From Bacteroidota bacterium (GTDB lineage: Bacteria > Bacteroidota > Bacteroidia > Bacteroidales > Cfx3-03), in contig JAUZOX010000017.1 of NCBI GenBank assembly GCA_030706265.1, positions 1-16,479 of the forward strand: a DNA stretch of 16,479 bases. Reading direction: 5' to 3'. Below, in pieces: positions 5,856-13,795 of the stretch (positions within the stretch are counted from its first letter, which is position 1; every line of letters starts with the position of its first letter). The notes below the pieces were generated by a model. That model saw nothing but the letters and a program-made list of their open reading frames with translations. It was not told the DNA's origin and ran no database searches. A program made the translations under genes and the position numbers.

Positions 5856-7406
5856 TTAAAGATGTTCTTCCCGCAAAAGATCGTTGATTGTCTTTACAGG
5901 ATTGAAGGTGATAAGTGGTACTTCAACAAAAACCGTAATCCATTCTGCCATAGCGCCATTCCATAAACCCGGTAATTCCTGTACTTTAATAGGCTTGCCT
6001 AACATCGATTTTATGGAGATAAATCCGGTTAAGGGGTCTATAAAATCGTGCAGGTCAAAACATTCGTTGTTGTAATTGCGCACGCCGCAAACCAGGTCAA
6101 CGGGATTAAAATGGGTGCTTTGTAAAAAGATCTTTTTTTGGTCGGGATTGTTAAAGTCTATTTGTGAAGATTCAACAATTTGCAAAGAAACTTCACCATC
6201 GGAGTTTTGCACCCAGAATGGACCGCCACCGGGTTCCCCATCATTTTTAACCATACCGCATACCCGGATTGGACGGTTAAGCTTGGCAAAGAGATATTCC
6301 CCTTTCTCCTGGCGACGCAAGGTTGAATACTCGGAAGGAAACTTCATGGAAAGCGACTGGACGCAAAATTTCTCAATTTCCATCAAGTCATTTTCATATG
6401 CTTTTCCGGTTTCGAGAAGTTCAAGGTATTGGAATATTTTGTCCTGTACCTTGATTAGATATCCACCCAGTACTTTTTTGTAACGGAAGGTCTCTTCCTT
6501 TAAACGGTCGGGTACTACATTGTCTATGTTCTTGATAAAAATTATGTCTCCCTGACGGTCGTTCAGGTTTTCGATAAGCGCCCCGTGGCCTCCCGGCCTG
6601 AATACGAATTGATTCTCTTCGTCGCGAAAAGGTTTGTTGGTAGCATCAACGGCAATGGTATCTGTTGATGACTTTTGAATCGAAAATGTCAGTTCGTAGG
6701 TGATGCCAAATAACTCCTCGTAAGTGTTCTTAACCTGATTAATATCTGCAATGAACTTATCTGCATATTCCGGGGAGATCGTAAAGTGAATAGCTGCACG
6801 GTCATTACTGTCCCGGCAATAGTTGGCAGCTTCAACCATATGCTCTTCAAATGGCATGCGCGGTTGCGTATCGGTATACCGATGAAACCGAAGAAGGGCT
6901 TTTGGAAGATTGGCATAGTTGAGCCCTTTATCATTAAGCAGATAATCCAGTATTAAACCGTAATTTTTATTTGCAAGTTCCTCTTCAATAGTGTATTCAT
7001 CCTTTTCCAATACTGCTGCCAGCTCAGGATAAAAAGCAAAATCCTGCAGGTGTTTAAAAAAGTTATAAACCGAATTAAAACTTTGATCGGAATCAAGCAT
7101 CTTCTGGTCTTTAGCTGTACCGGTAAGTTGTTCCTTGAATGCATACAGATGTTTAAACATGCGGCTGGCAGCTCCGGAGGCCGGCACAAATTTCAATACG
7201 GAACGATCAGGGGCTTCATAATTATAGGTCTTTTCTAATCCTTTAACCTCAGTTTCCGTGAAATATTTTATGCCATCTTCCAGAGTAGCAGGTGCAACCA
7301 GGTCTATAAAAGGGAAACCCCGTTTGAAATTTTCTATTTGTTCTTCAAAGGTTTCGAGATCAATTCCTTTACTTTGAATTTGTTTTAAATCTTGTTGAGT
7401 AAGCAT
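5856..7406 (-). CDS. DUF4301 family protein, possibly nucleotidyltransferase-like
   Basis: A 516-residue soluble protein that I recognise as the DUF4301 family, found mostly in Bacteroidota and without established function. The N-terminal third carries KFVPASGAASRMFK (72-85), which resembles the nucleotide-binding loop near the N-terminus of sugar nucleotidyltransferases (LaaGxGtRm). PGGHGAL (271-277) followed by IIFIKNIDNVV (289-298) resembles the PxGHGd and NxDN motifs of UDP-sugar pyrophosphorylases. From these I infer a GT-A-like nucleotidyltransferase fold, but this is not proven and the substrate is unknown. The region around residues 380-410 contains GMVKNDGEPGGGPFWV, a conserved-looking glycine-rich stretch. 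The ATG start is preceded by AT-rich sequence and no Shine-Dalgarno. The rhodanese gene follows on the same strand. Confidence 0.82.
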   Translation of the reverse strand: MLTQQDLKQIQSKGIDLETFEEQIENFKRGFPFIDLVAPATLEDGIKYFTETEVKGLEKTYNYEAPDRSVLKFVPASGAASRMFKHLYAFKEQLTGTAKDQKMLDSDQSFNSVYNFFKHLQDFAFYPELAAVLEKDEYTIEEELANKNYGLILDYLLNDKGLNYANLPKALLRFHRYTDTQPRMPFEEHMVEAANYCRDSNDRAAIHFTISPEYADKFIADINQVKNTYEELFGITYELTFSIQKSSTDTIAVDATNKPFRDEENQFVFRPGGHGALIENLNDRQGDIIFIKNIDNVVPDRLKEETFRYKKVLGGYLIKVQDKIFQYLELLETGKAYENDLMEIEKFCVQSLSMKFPSEYSTLRRQEKGEYLFAKLNRPIRVCGMVKNDGEPGGGPFWVQNSDGEVSLQIVESSQIDFNNPDQKKIFLQSTHFNPVDLVCGVRNYNNECFDLHDFIDPLTGFISIKSMLGKPIKVQELPGLWNGAMAEWITVFVEVPLITFNPVKTINDLLREEHL

Positions 7407-7928
7407 ATATGCCGGTTAAGGTTAATATTCCAGAATCGATAAGGCGTTTAGAAGGTTTAGTAATATCGAGCATATAAAAGTAATAAATTTTAATTCGTAT
7501 GCAAAAAAAAGTAAGAATATGAAAAGTCTCAATTTCTTATGTTTGTAAGAACTGATATTGGTTACAGACCGTTGAACATGATCAACGCTTAGGTAATATT
7601 AACCACAGATGTGCACCAATTGTTTGAATTCTCAAACAGCCATGCACAGACTGAACGACGCCGCCACCAATGAACCGGGCATGAATGCGAGCCCCTTACG
7701 ACTTGGTTCATAAGATTATTATCGTTTGAATATCTTTCCTACGAGTTCCATATGACCGATCTGATGCAATTTGTTGGGCATGGAAATAACAAAATGATAT
7801 TAAAACACAATATTATGTGTTTGTAAATCAATTATGATATGTAGAAAGTTGATTTTATTTTAAGCTTTATTTTGCAGAAGCCCTTGCCAGTTCAAAAACA
7901 AGACGTATATTTGCATCCTCATTGGAAA
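7407..7928. other. Intergenic region between the DUF4301 gene and the leucine tRNAs
   Basis: No reading frame here looks coding. The stretch holds repeat copy D and must contain the promoters of the minus-strand DUF4301 gene and of the tRNA pair. A TTTATTTTG at 7866-7874 is one base short of the usual TAnnTTTG spacing and is the best tRNA promoter candidate I see. Confidence 0.5.
7617..7760 (-). repeat. Dispersed intergenic repeat, copy D, expanded by two insertions
   Basis: The core hairpin TGTTTG-N6-CAAACA is at 7621-7638. The arm CCAATGAACCGGGCAT and ATGCGAG matches copy B but begins about 30 bp further along than in B. The outer arm CGAGTTCCATATGACC at 7742-7757 is separated by a second insertion of about 50 bp. 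All three blocks keep the order and orientation seen in copy B. The copy lies between the start of the DUF4301 gene and the tRNA genes. Confidence 0.6.
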
Positions 7929-8012
7929 GCCCAGGTGGTGAAATTGGTAGACACGCCACTTTGAGGGGGTGGTGCTCGCAAGGGCATGTCAGTTCGAGTC
8001 TGATCCTGGGCA
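7929..8012 (+). tRNA. tRNA-Leu (anticodon GAG)
   Basis: An 84-nt class II tRNA. The acceptor arms GCCCAGG (7929-7935) and CCTGGGC (8005-8011) pair fully, with discriminator A8012. The D-loop GGTAGACAC, a long variable arm (TGCTCGCAAGGGCAT) and the T-loop GTTCGAGTC are typical of leucine tRNAs. The anticodon stem CCACT/GGTGG closes the loop TTGAGGG, giving GAG at 7963-7965, which reads CUC and CUU. The CCA end is not encoded. Confidence 0.96.
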
Positions 8013-8036
8013 CTCTTCATGTTCTTAACTTTTTTT

Positions 8037-8120
8037 GCCCAAGTGGTGGAATCGGTAGACACGCTAGTTTCAGGGACTAGTGACCTTACGGTTGTGCAAG
8101 TTCGAGTCTTGTCTTGGGTA
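8037..8120 (+). tRNA. tRNA-Leu (anticodon CAG)
   Basis: An 84-nt class II tRNA 24 bp after the previous one and probably co-transcribed. The acceptor arms GCCCAAG (8037-8043) and CTTGGGT (8113-8119) pair with one terminal G-U, with discriminator A8120. A long variable arm and the T-loop GTTCGAGTC are present. The anticodon stem CTAGT/ACTAG closes the loop TTCAGGG, giving CAG at 8071-8073, which reads CUG. CCA is not encoded. Confidence 0.96.
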
Positions 8121-8128
8121 CTTGAATA

Positions 8129-8164
8129 AAACCAACTCTTTGATTATCAAGGGTTGGTTTTTTT
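8129..8164 (+). terminator. Intrinsic terminator of the leucine tRNA pair
   Basis: AAACCAACTCTT at 8129-8140 pairs with AAGGGTTGGTTT at 8149-8160 (12 bp with one G-U), with an 8-nt loop and a run of seven T ending at 8164. It starts 9 nt after the second tRNA. Confidence 0.9.
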
Positions 8165-8314
8165 GTTTAAAGTAGTTTGAAAAACAGCAGGTAGAGATCA
8201 AAGGGTTAATCTAAAAAAAGCATACAATAACTCATTATTTTTCATCACAATATAGCTTAATATGTTATATTTATGCGAATCTTTATATGGGAATGTAATG
8301 AATATTTTGGATAT

Positions 8315-8331
8315 TGATCGTAATGCGATCA
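8315..8331. promoter_or_regulatory. Small palindrome upstream of the cryptic small reading frame
   Basis: TGATCG (8315-8320) and CGATCA (8326-8331) are perfect reverse complements around TAATG. The site lies 50-65 bp before the small frame and inside a 12-codon ATG-started mini-frame (8298-8336). It could be an operator or chance. Confidence 0.2.
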
Positions 8332-8378
8332 TTTGAATAAACTAAATTATTAACAATCAAAAAAAGTAAAAAAGGAAA

Positions 8379-8627
8379 ATTACCATTAAAGAAATCACTG
8401 GCTCCACTGGCGCAAAATGTACTATCTACCGTGCTATTTTACCGTTTAAAACTGATGCAAATATTAAACATGATTTAGAAAGCAAGATAATTGATTATGC
8501 CTTTAACACTAAATTCAATGGTAAAGGCGCAAATATCTTTTGTGAAAGAGAAACTGACACTGTTTCCGTGGTATTTATTGAAAATATGGATAGTTTGACC
8601 CCTATAGAAGTCGAAATTAATCTATAA
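8379..8627 (+). CDS. Short coding-like frame of about 80 codons with no standard start codon, unknown function
   Basis: From the in-frame stop at 8367-8369 to the TAA at 8625-8627 the frame is open and its product looks like a real compact protein: ITGSTGAKCTIYRAILPF near the start, NTKFNGKGANIFCERE in the middle, and MDSLTPIEVEINL at the end, with alternating hydrophobic strands and no low complexity. I do not recognise the family. There is no ATG, GTG or TTG in the first 60 codons. The only candidates are ATT at 8379 (just after AAAGGA at 8371-8376) and ATT at 8385 (8 nt after it, good Shine-Dalgarno spacing). Either it uses the rare ATT start, as infC does, or a former ATG has been lost and this is an early pseudogene. 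A 6-bp hairpin with arms AGCCAA and TTGGCT follows at 8627-8648. Confidence 0.5.
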   Translation: MTIKEITGSTGAKCTIYRAILPFKTDANIKHDLESKIIDYAFNTKFNGKGANIFCERETDTVSVVFIENMDSLTPIEVEINL

Positions 8628-8920
8628 GCCAAAATTAATTAATTGGCTAATCCGGCCTAAAATAAAGCTGGATTTGACAATCATGTTAACTATTCAGAAG
8701 AAAGAGAATAATTAAGTTTTGCCAAAAGCACGGGGGAGTGGTAAAGACACAGAGCGAATACGTCTGTCGAACGGAATTTAACACATTCGGGAAATCTGTA
8801 GTTCTATTTAACTGCCATGGGGCGTACGCTGTAGCTTTTACCGGTCCTCAGGAAAGATGTGGAGCAATAAAGAATTCACCCAGAGATGAGAAGTGAACAG
8901 CCTCGATGGTGTTTATGCAC
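8628..8920. other. Intergenic region downstream of dnaE2 and of the small frame, no gene seen
   Basis: After the small hairpin at 8627-8648 I see no coding frame, RNA gene or clear terminator on either strand. Base composition changes here from AT-rich to the G+C-richer polymerase cassette. Confidence 0.5.
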
Positions 8921-11900
8921 TTATTTGAAGTCCCTTGAAGGAAAGAGCTCTCCTTGTGTGCCGGTGGGTGAAATCCTGTCGGTTTTCACTGCTGTAGCCC
9001 GTTTACTCGTCTGATCGGGCTGTTCCGGAGCGTTGCCAGCCTGTCCATTGACTTCACCTGCTATAACCCCGATTAACCGGTTCAGATTAAAACATTTCTC
9101 AACCACCACATGGATGACTTCCCCTTCAATCTGAAGCTTCCCTTCGACCATCAGAAGCCTGCTTTGGAGAATCTCTTTGCGGTATTTCTCGAATACTTTG
9201 GCCCAGACCACCAGATTGACAAATCCGGACTCATCTTCAATCGTGATAAAGGTCACCCCTTTGGCCGTAATTGGCCGCTGACGAATGGTGATCAATCCGC
9301 AGACCTTCACCCCCGCTCCGTTAGGCATCGACTTCAACTCTCCCGAGGGAATCACGTTCAGCTTGTCCAGTTTCTTGCGGGCAAAGCTGACTGGATGGGC
9401 CTTCAGTGACAGCGACAAACTTGAATAATCCCGGATCACCTGCTCACCGGGAGTCATTAGGGGTAACGTCACGGGTTCTTCACTTGCGCTCTCCGATGGA
9501 CTCCCCGTGAAGATACCTGTTGGGTTATCCTGCAACGCGAAGACCTCCCACAGTGCCTCACGTCGGGCAAGGCCGACAGAATGGAAGGCATCTGCCTCTA
9601 CCAGCTTCTCCAGCGCTCCCTGAGTGACCCCGGCGTTGACCAAATCGTTGATCGTCCTATAAGGCTTGCTCCTCCCCGCAATGAGTGGCGCTACGTCATC
9701 CTCCCCCAATCCCTTTACCTGACGAAATCCCAAACGAATAGCATGGTATCGTCCGGTTTGCTCTTCGAGCGTGATATCCCACTGGGAATGATTGATATCC
9801 ACCGGTCTAACCTCAACCCCATGCCGGCGAGCGTCGGTAACAATCTGTGCAGGCAGATAAAACCCCATGGGTTGACTGTTGAGCAGTGCAGCAGCAAATA
9901 CTTCAGGATAATAGCATTTGATCCAGGCTGAGACATAAACCAGCAGTGCAAAAGAGGCGGCGTGACTTTCCGGAAATCCATAAGAGCCAAACCCTTCCAG
10001 TTGCTTGAACACCCGGGTGGCAAACTCTTCGGTGTAGCCGTTCCCCACCATCCCATTTACCAGCTTTTCCCGGTACCGGGTTACCTGCCCTTGGGCTTTG
10101 AACGTGGCCATGCTGCGCCGCAACCCGTCGGCCTCCGAGGGTGTAAATCCGGCTGCCATGATGGCGATCTCCATGGCCTGTTCCTGAAAGAGAGGGACGC
10201 CGAGGGTCCGCCCTAAAATCTCTTTCAACTCTTTAGAAGGAAAATCGACAGGCTCAAGACCACTCCGTCTTTTCAGATAGGGATGCACCATATCTCCTTG
10301 TATAGGCCCGGGTCGCACAATCGCTACCTCGATCACCAGGTCATAGAAGTTTTTAGGCTTCATCCGGGGAAGCATGGACATCTGCGCCCTGCTTTCAACT
10401 TGAAATACACCAACCGTATCTGCGTGACCGATCATCTCATAAACCCTGGGGTCATCCTGGGGAATGTTAGCCAGGGCGAGGTCGATGCCATAATGCGCTT
10501 TAGCCAAATCAAAAGCTTTACGGATGCAGGTGAGCATCCCCAGCGCCAGTACATCCACCTTCAAAAATCCCAGGGCTTCGATATCGTCCTTGTTCCACTC
10601 GATATTGGTTCGCTCAGCCATGCGGGCATTGATGATGGGGCAAAGGGAGTGCAGTTTGTTTTGGGTGATGATAAACCCTCCGGTGTGCTGGCCAAGCTGC
10701 CGGGGGAATCCTATGTACTGAAGTGTGAGCTCGATCGTTTTGCGTAGGTGGGGGTCTTTGGGGTCAAAGCCTTCCGATGAGGCTTTTTCTCCCTCCAGCC
10801 AACCCTCTCTGAGCTCGTGGCCCGATTTGGAAAGCCGGTCCAGCGTATCGACCGACAACCCCATGGCTTTGCCCACGTCGCGGATGGCCCCTTTCCAGTG
10901 TACCTGTGTAACGGTTGCCACAATCCCGGCCCGGTCGCGTCCATATTTTCCATAGATGTATTGCATTACCTCTTCCCGTCGTTCATGCTCGAAGTCCACG
11001 TCAATGTCGGGAGGTTCGTTGCGTGCATCCGACATGAACCGGGCAAAGAGTAGCTTGAATTTGGAGGGGTCTACGGAGGTGATGCCAAGACAGTAGCAGA
11101 TCACCGAATTCGCTGCCGAGCCACGGCCCTGACACAGGATTCCCCGTTCGCGGGCAAAACGAACAAGGTCATAAACGGTAAGAAAATAGGAGGCATACTC
11201 TTTGCGGGCCACAAACTCCAACTCCATTTCGATGGTAGCCTTTATCTTTTGCGGAACCTCATTTCCGAAACGATCTGAAGCCCCCTTCCACACCAGTAGC
11301 CTCAGCTCCTCCATAGGACTTCTTCCATGGCTGACGATCTCTTCAGGGTAGATGTATTTTAATTCGTCGAGCGAGAAACAGCAACGCTCGGCCAACTGCT
11401 GCGCGTTACACAATGCATCGGGGTACTTTCTGAAGAGGCGTTCCATCTCTTCAACGGGTTTCATGAATCGTTCTGCGTTCTGGTAGAGCCGGAATCCCGC
11501 ATTTTGAATGGTGCATTTTTCCCTGATACAGGTAAGGATATCCTGTAACTCCCTGCGTTCAGCCTCATGGTAATGTACATCGTTGGTGGCCACCATCGGT
11601 ATATTGATTCGTGCGGACAATTGCGACAGTCTGTATATTCTTTTATGGTCATCGCTGCGGTAAGAGAAGCTGGCTCCCAGATAAAGGTTATGCTGGAATG
11701 CCTCGCGGTATTCTTCCAGTGCTTTGACAAATCCGGGATCAATCTCAAAATTGGGAAGCAATGTCGAAGGAGGCACTACGACAAACAGAATGTCGCTGAC
11801 ATGCTGGTAAACGTCGTTCCTGAACAGGTGGCATTCACCCTTTTCGGCCCTGAGGTTGCCGGTCGTAAGGAGTGCCGAAAGGCTGGAATAGGCTTCGATA

Positions 11901-12142
11901 TTAGTCGGGTAAGCCAACAGGCTTGGGCCGTCCATTAGATCAAGCCGACAGGCGGGAATAAAGCGGATCGCCTTATCACGCGCCGCTACATGGGCACGGA
12001 CAATCCCGGCCAATGTGTTGCGGTCGGTCACGGCGATGGCATCATAGCCCAATTCAACTGCTCTTTCCACCATCTCCTCCGGATGCGATCCGCCCCGGAG
12101 AAAGGAAAAATTAGTCGTCACCTGTAGTTCCGTGTAATTCAT
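8921..12142 (-). CDS. dnaE2: Error-prone DNA polymerase DnaE2 (ImuC), C-family alpha subunit
   Basis: A 1073-residue DNA polymerase of the DnaE2/ImuC type, which extends past lesions during damage-induced mutagenesis. The N-terminal PHP domain starts at once with ELQVTTNFSFLRGGSHPEE. GRGSAAN (339-345) and PPDIDVDFEHERREE carry the catalytic aspartates Asp379 or Asp381 with Asp383. The third acidic residue is Asp530 in LGFLKVDVLALGML. Helix-hairpin-helix and OB-fold (ITIRQRPITAKGVTFITIED) regions follow. The length of about 1070 residues and the missing C-terminal clamp and tau-binding extension fit DnaE2 rather than the replicative DnaE (about 1160 or more). The gene lies 156 bp after imuB, and the gap is occupied by repeat copy C. 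I see no promoter there, so it probably shares the imuA transcript. G+C is higher than in the flanking genes. Confidence 0.95.
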   Translation of the reverse strand: MNYTELQVTTNFSFLRGGSHPEEMVERAVELGYDAIAVTDRNTLAGIVRAHVAARDKAIRFIPACRLDLMDGPSLLAYPTNIEAYSSLSALLTTGNLRAEKGECHLFRNDVYQHVSDILFVVVPPSTLLPNFEIDPGFVKALEEYREAFQHNLYLGASFSYRSDDHKRIYRLSQLSARINIPMVATNDVHYHEAERRELQDILTCIREKCTIQNAGFRLYQNAERFMKPVEEMERLFRKYPDALCNAQQLAERCCFSLDELKYIYPEEIVSHGRSPMEELRLLVWKGASDRFGNEVPQKIKATIEMELEFVARKEYASYFLTVYDLVRFARERGILCQGRGSAANSVICYCLGITSVDPSKFKLLFARFMSDARNEPPDIDVDFEHERREEVMQYIYGKYGRDRAGIVATVTQVHWKGAIRDVGKAMGLSVDTLDRLSKSGHELREGWLEGEKASSEGFDPKDPHLRKTIELTLQYIGFPRQLGQHTGGFIITQNKLHSLCPIINARMAERTNIEWNKDDIEALGFLKVDVLALGMLTCIRKAFDLAKAHYGIDLALANIPQDDPRVYEMIGHADTVGVFQVESRAQMSMLPRMKPKNFYDLVIEVAIVRPGPIQGDMVHPYLKRRSGLEPVDFPSKELKEILGRTLGVPLFQEQAMEIAIMAAGFTPSEADGLRRSMATFKAQGQVTRYREKLVNGMVGNGYTEEFATRVFKQLEGFGSYGFPESHAASFALLVYVSAWIKCYYPEVFAAALLNSQPMGFYLPAQIVTDARRHGVEVRPVDINHSQWDITLEEQTGRYHAIRLGFRQVKGLGEDDVAPLIAGRSKPYRTINDLVNAGVTQGALEKLVEADAFHSVGLARREALWEVFALQDNPTGIFTGSPSESASEEPVTLPLMTPGEQVIRDYSSLSLSLKAHPVSFARKKLDKLNVIPSGELKSMPNGAGVKVCGLITIRQRPITAKGVTFITIEDESGFVNLVVWAKVFEKYRKEILQSRLLMVEGKLQIEGEVIHVVVEKCFNLNRLIGVIAGEVNGQAGNAPEQPDQTSKRATAVKTDRISPTGTQGELFPSRDFK

Positions 12143-12163
12143 CTGAAAATAATTTGATTAAAT

Positions 12164-12292
12164 TGGTCGGATGGAACTCGCATGCAAGAATTTTATACGA
12201 TGATTATTTTATTAATTGGTCGTATAGAGCTCGCATATATGCTCGGTTCATCGGTGTTTGCGTTTTCAAACATGCTCGTTTCATCTCCTCTT
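12164..12292 (+). repeat. Dispersed intergenic repeat, copy C, with a duplicated 5' arm
   Basis: The best-preserved copy. GGTCGTATAGAGCTCGCAT at 12218-12236 continues through ATATATGCTCGGTTCATC into the hairpin TGTTTG-N6-CAAACA (12255-12272) and ends with GCTCGTTTCAT at 12274-12284. A second copy of the first arm, GGTCGGATGGAACTCGCATG, lies upstream at 12165-12184. The repeat fills the gap between imuB and dnaE2. Confidence 0.75.
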
Positions 12293-12298
12293 AGTCGG

Positions 12299-13795
12299 TC
12301 ATGCAAAGTATCCGTGGAGAAACCATTTGGGAGACTCGCCATCATAGAGTCCCAGTCTGAACAGCCAGTAACGAGCCCCGTTTTCGTCTTCAAGTTGGTA
12401 ATAGTCTCTGGGCGGCCCGGTCTGGATCCACCACTCCTGTTCTATCCGCTCGGGGCCGTCGGCTTTTACAATATTGTAGAGTTTTCCCTTGTAACGAAAG
12501 TGAACGGGTGGGTAGTCGGGCAGGGGTACCATCACCTCAACCGGTTCGGGATGAGCCAAAAGGTGCAATGGCCTCAGTCGCTCTGTGCACCAATCGGTCT
12601 CAGGCTTCTCGTTCAATGTCGTTGCCTCCCTGATCGATAATTCCGGCCAGTAACGGTCTTGCGGCAGGTAGCGGTGGATGGCGTTCATTCCCACCTTTCC
12701 GGCAATCCGGTCAAGCAACTCGCTGATGGCCTTATGATCGGTGTTTTCAGTGGCCCAGAGCGACTCCTGGGTTTCGCTGACCTCCTCCACCAATGAGGCC
12801 TCCAGTTCGAACAACTCGATGCCCAGGGCTGGCTCAAGGGTCGGAATTTTCAGCTCGAAGAGTTTGAAAAGGTGTTCTGCGTTACACGATGCACGGTTCG
12901 TGCCGATGCTGATCTGCACCGTTTTCCCGTCGATACGGTGGCAGATGAAAATGCCTGAACGCAAGCCTTTTCCTTCCTTCGCTAACCTTTCGCAGAGGCT
13001 TTCCAGCAGGCGCTTCAGGGCAAAGCCGATTCCGGGTGCGGTCCGGATGGGTTCTATGCAGGGGAGTTGTTCCCTATAGAGGGGGGTAGGTTTGACATAC
13101 TCCAGGGCTTCTGGCGCCTTACCCAGGGCTTGATCCAGCCTGTTTAAAAGAGCTTCACCAAAACGCCTGCGCAGGTTCGGGCGGGGAATATGACTGAACT
13201 GTCCGACCTGCTTGAATCCGAGTTTCTCCAACCGGTCCAGGGTGACAGCATCGAGCCTGATCGCTGCAGGTGGAAGGGATTGAAGGACCTGGGCCTGTCC
13301 GTCCGGCTCAACGATGGTCATGTTCTGACCAAAATGGGCCACTGCCCACGCGGCTCCGATCGTATCTGCGATGGCTGCACGGGTGTCATATCCGTTATGC
13401 TGAAAACAGCCGGTGATCGTTTCAAGGTAGGGGCGTTCCCCACCCCACAGGTGGGGGCAACCGGAAATATCCAGGAGCAGGCCGTCGGGAAAATCGGAAG
13501 CAACGAGCGGGGTATAGCGGATACTCCATTCTGCCAGCGCCTTCAGATGCTTTTCCTCTTCCGCCGGGTCATCGGGGAAGACCTTGATGGAGGGGTAGAT
13601 GGCCTTCACGTCGGCAACCACCATTCCCTGCCTGATTCCCTCCTGTTCCAGGCTGGGACTGAAATCCTTCACCACCATCCGCCCCCGCACGTGGGCACTG
13701 AGCAGGAAGGGTTGATCCCTGAGCTCAGGATGGTGCCTCGCCATCCGGTCGGCTGCAAAGTGAGTGAAATAAATCGACAGAAAGCGCTTAGGCAT
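12299..13795 (-). CDS. imuB: ImuB, catalytically inactive Y-family DNA polymerase homologue
   Basis: A 498-residue Y-family polymerase-like protein that in the known ImuABC mutasome bridges the sliding clamp and DnaE2 rather than polymerising. The family outline is intact, including LLLDISGCPHLWGG (106-119), a helix-hairpin-helix region near residues 180-215 and a little-finger-like domain. The active-site acids are lost, as is known for ImuB: the N-terminal motif reads LSIYFTHF (6-13) with no Asp, and the DE pair of active Y-polymerases aligns with DG (104-105). The ATG at 13795 overlaps the imuA stop by 8 nt, so the two are translationally coupled. The C-terminal extension after residue 400, which ends in WLFRLGLYDGESPKWFLHGYFA, is typical of ImuB and is used for protein contacts. 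Confidence 0.93.
   Translation of the reverse strand: MPKRFLSIYFTHFAADRMARHHPELRDQPFLLSAHVRGRMVVKDFSPSLEQEGIRQGMVVADVKAIYPSIKVFPDDPAEEEKHLKALAEWSIRYTPLVASDFPDGLLLDISGCPHLWGGERPYLETITGCFQHNGYDTRAAIADTIGAAWAVAHFGQNMTIVEPDGQAQVLQSLPPAAIRLDAVTLDRLEKLGFKQVGQFSHIPRPNLRRRFGEALLNRLDQALGKAPEALEYVKPTPLYREQLPCIEPIRTAPGIGFALKRLLESLCERLAKEGKGLRSGIFICHRIDGKTVQISIGTNRASCNAEHLFKLFELKIPTLEPALGIELFELEASLVEEVSETQESLWATENTDHKAISELLDRIAGKVGMNAIHRYLPQDRYWPELSIREATTLNEKPETDWCTERLRPLHLLAHPEPVEVMVPLPDYPPVHFRYKGKLYNIVKADGPERIEQEWWIQTGPPRDYYQLEDENGARYWLFRLGLYDGESPKWFLHGYFA

Noticed and set aside
7404..7418. CATATATGCCGGTT at the DUF4301 start as a fifth repeat copy
   Set aside because: The match to copies B and C is about 14 bp only and lacks the hairpin.
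8037..8164. Attachment site of an integrated element at the tRNA-Leu 3' end
   Set aside because: No second copy of the tRNA 3' end and no integrase gene is visible in the window.
9110..11938. Several plus-strand frames of 76 to 154 codons opposite dnaE2
   Set aside because: They are antisense shadows of a long, well-conserved gene with higher G+C, where stop codons are rare.
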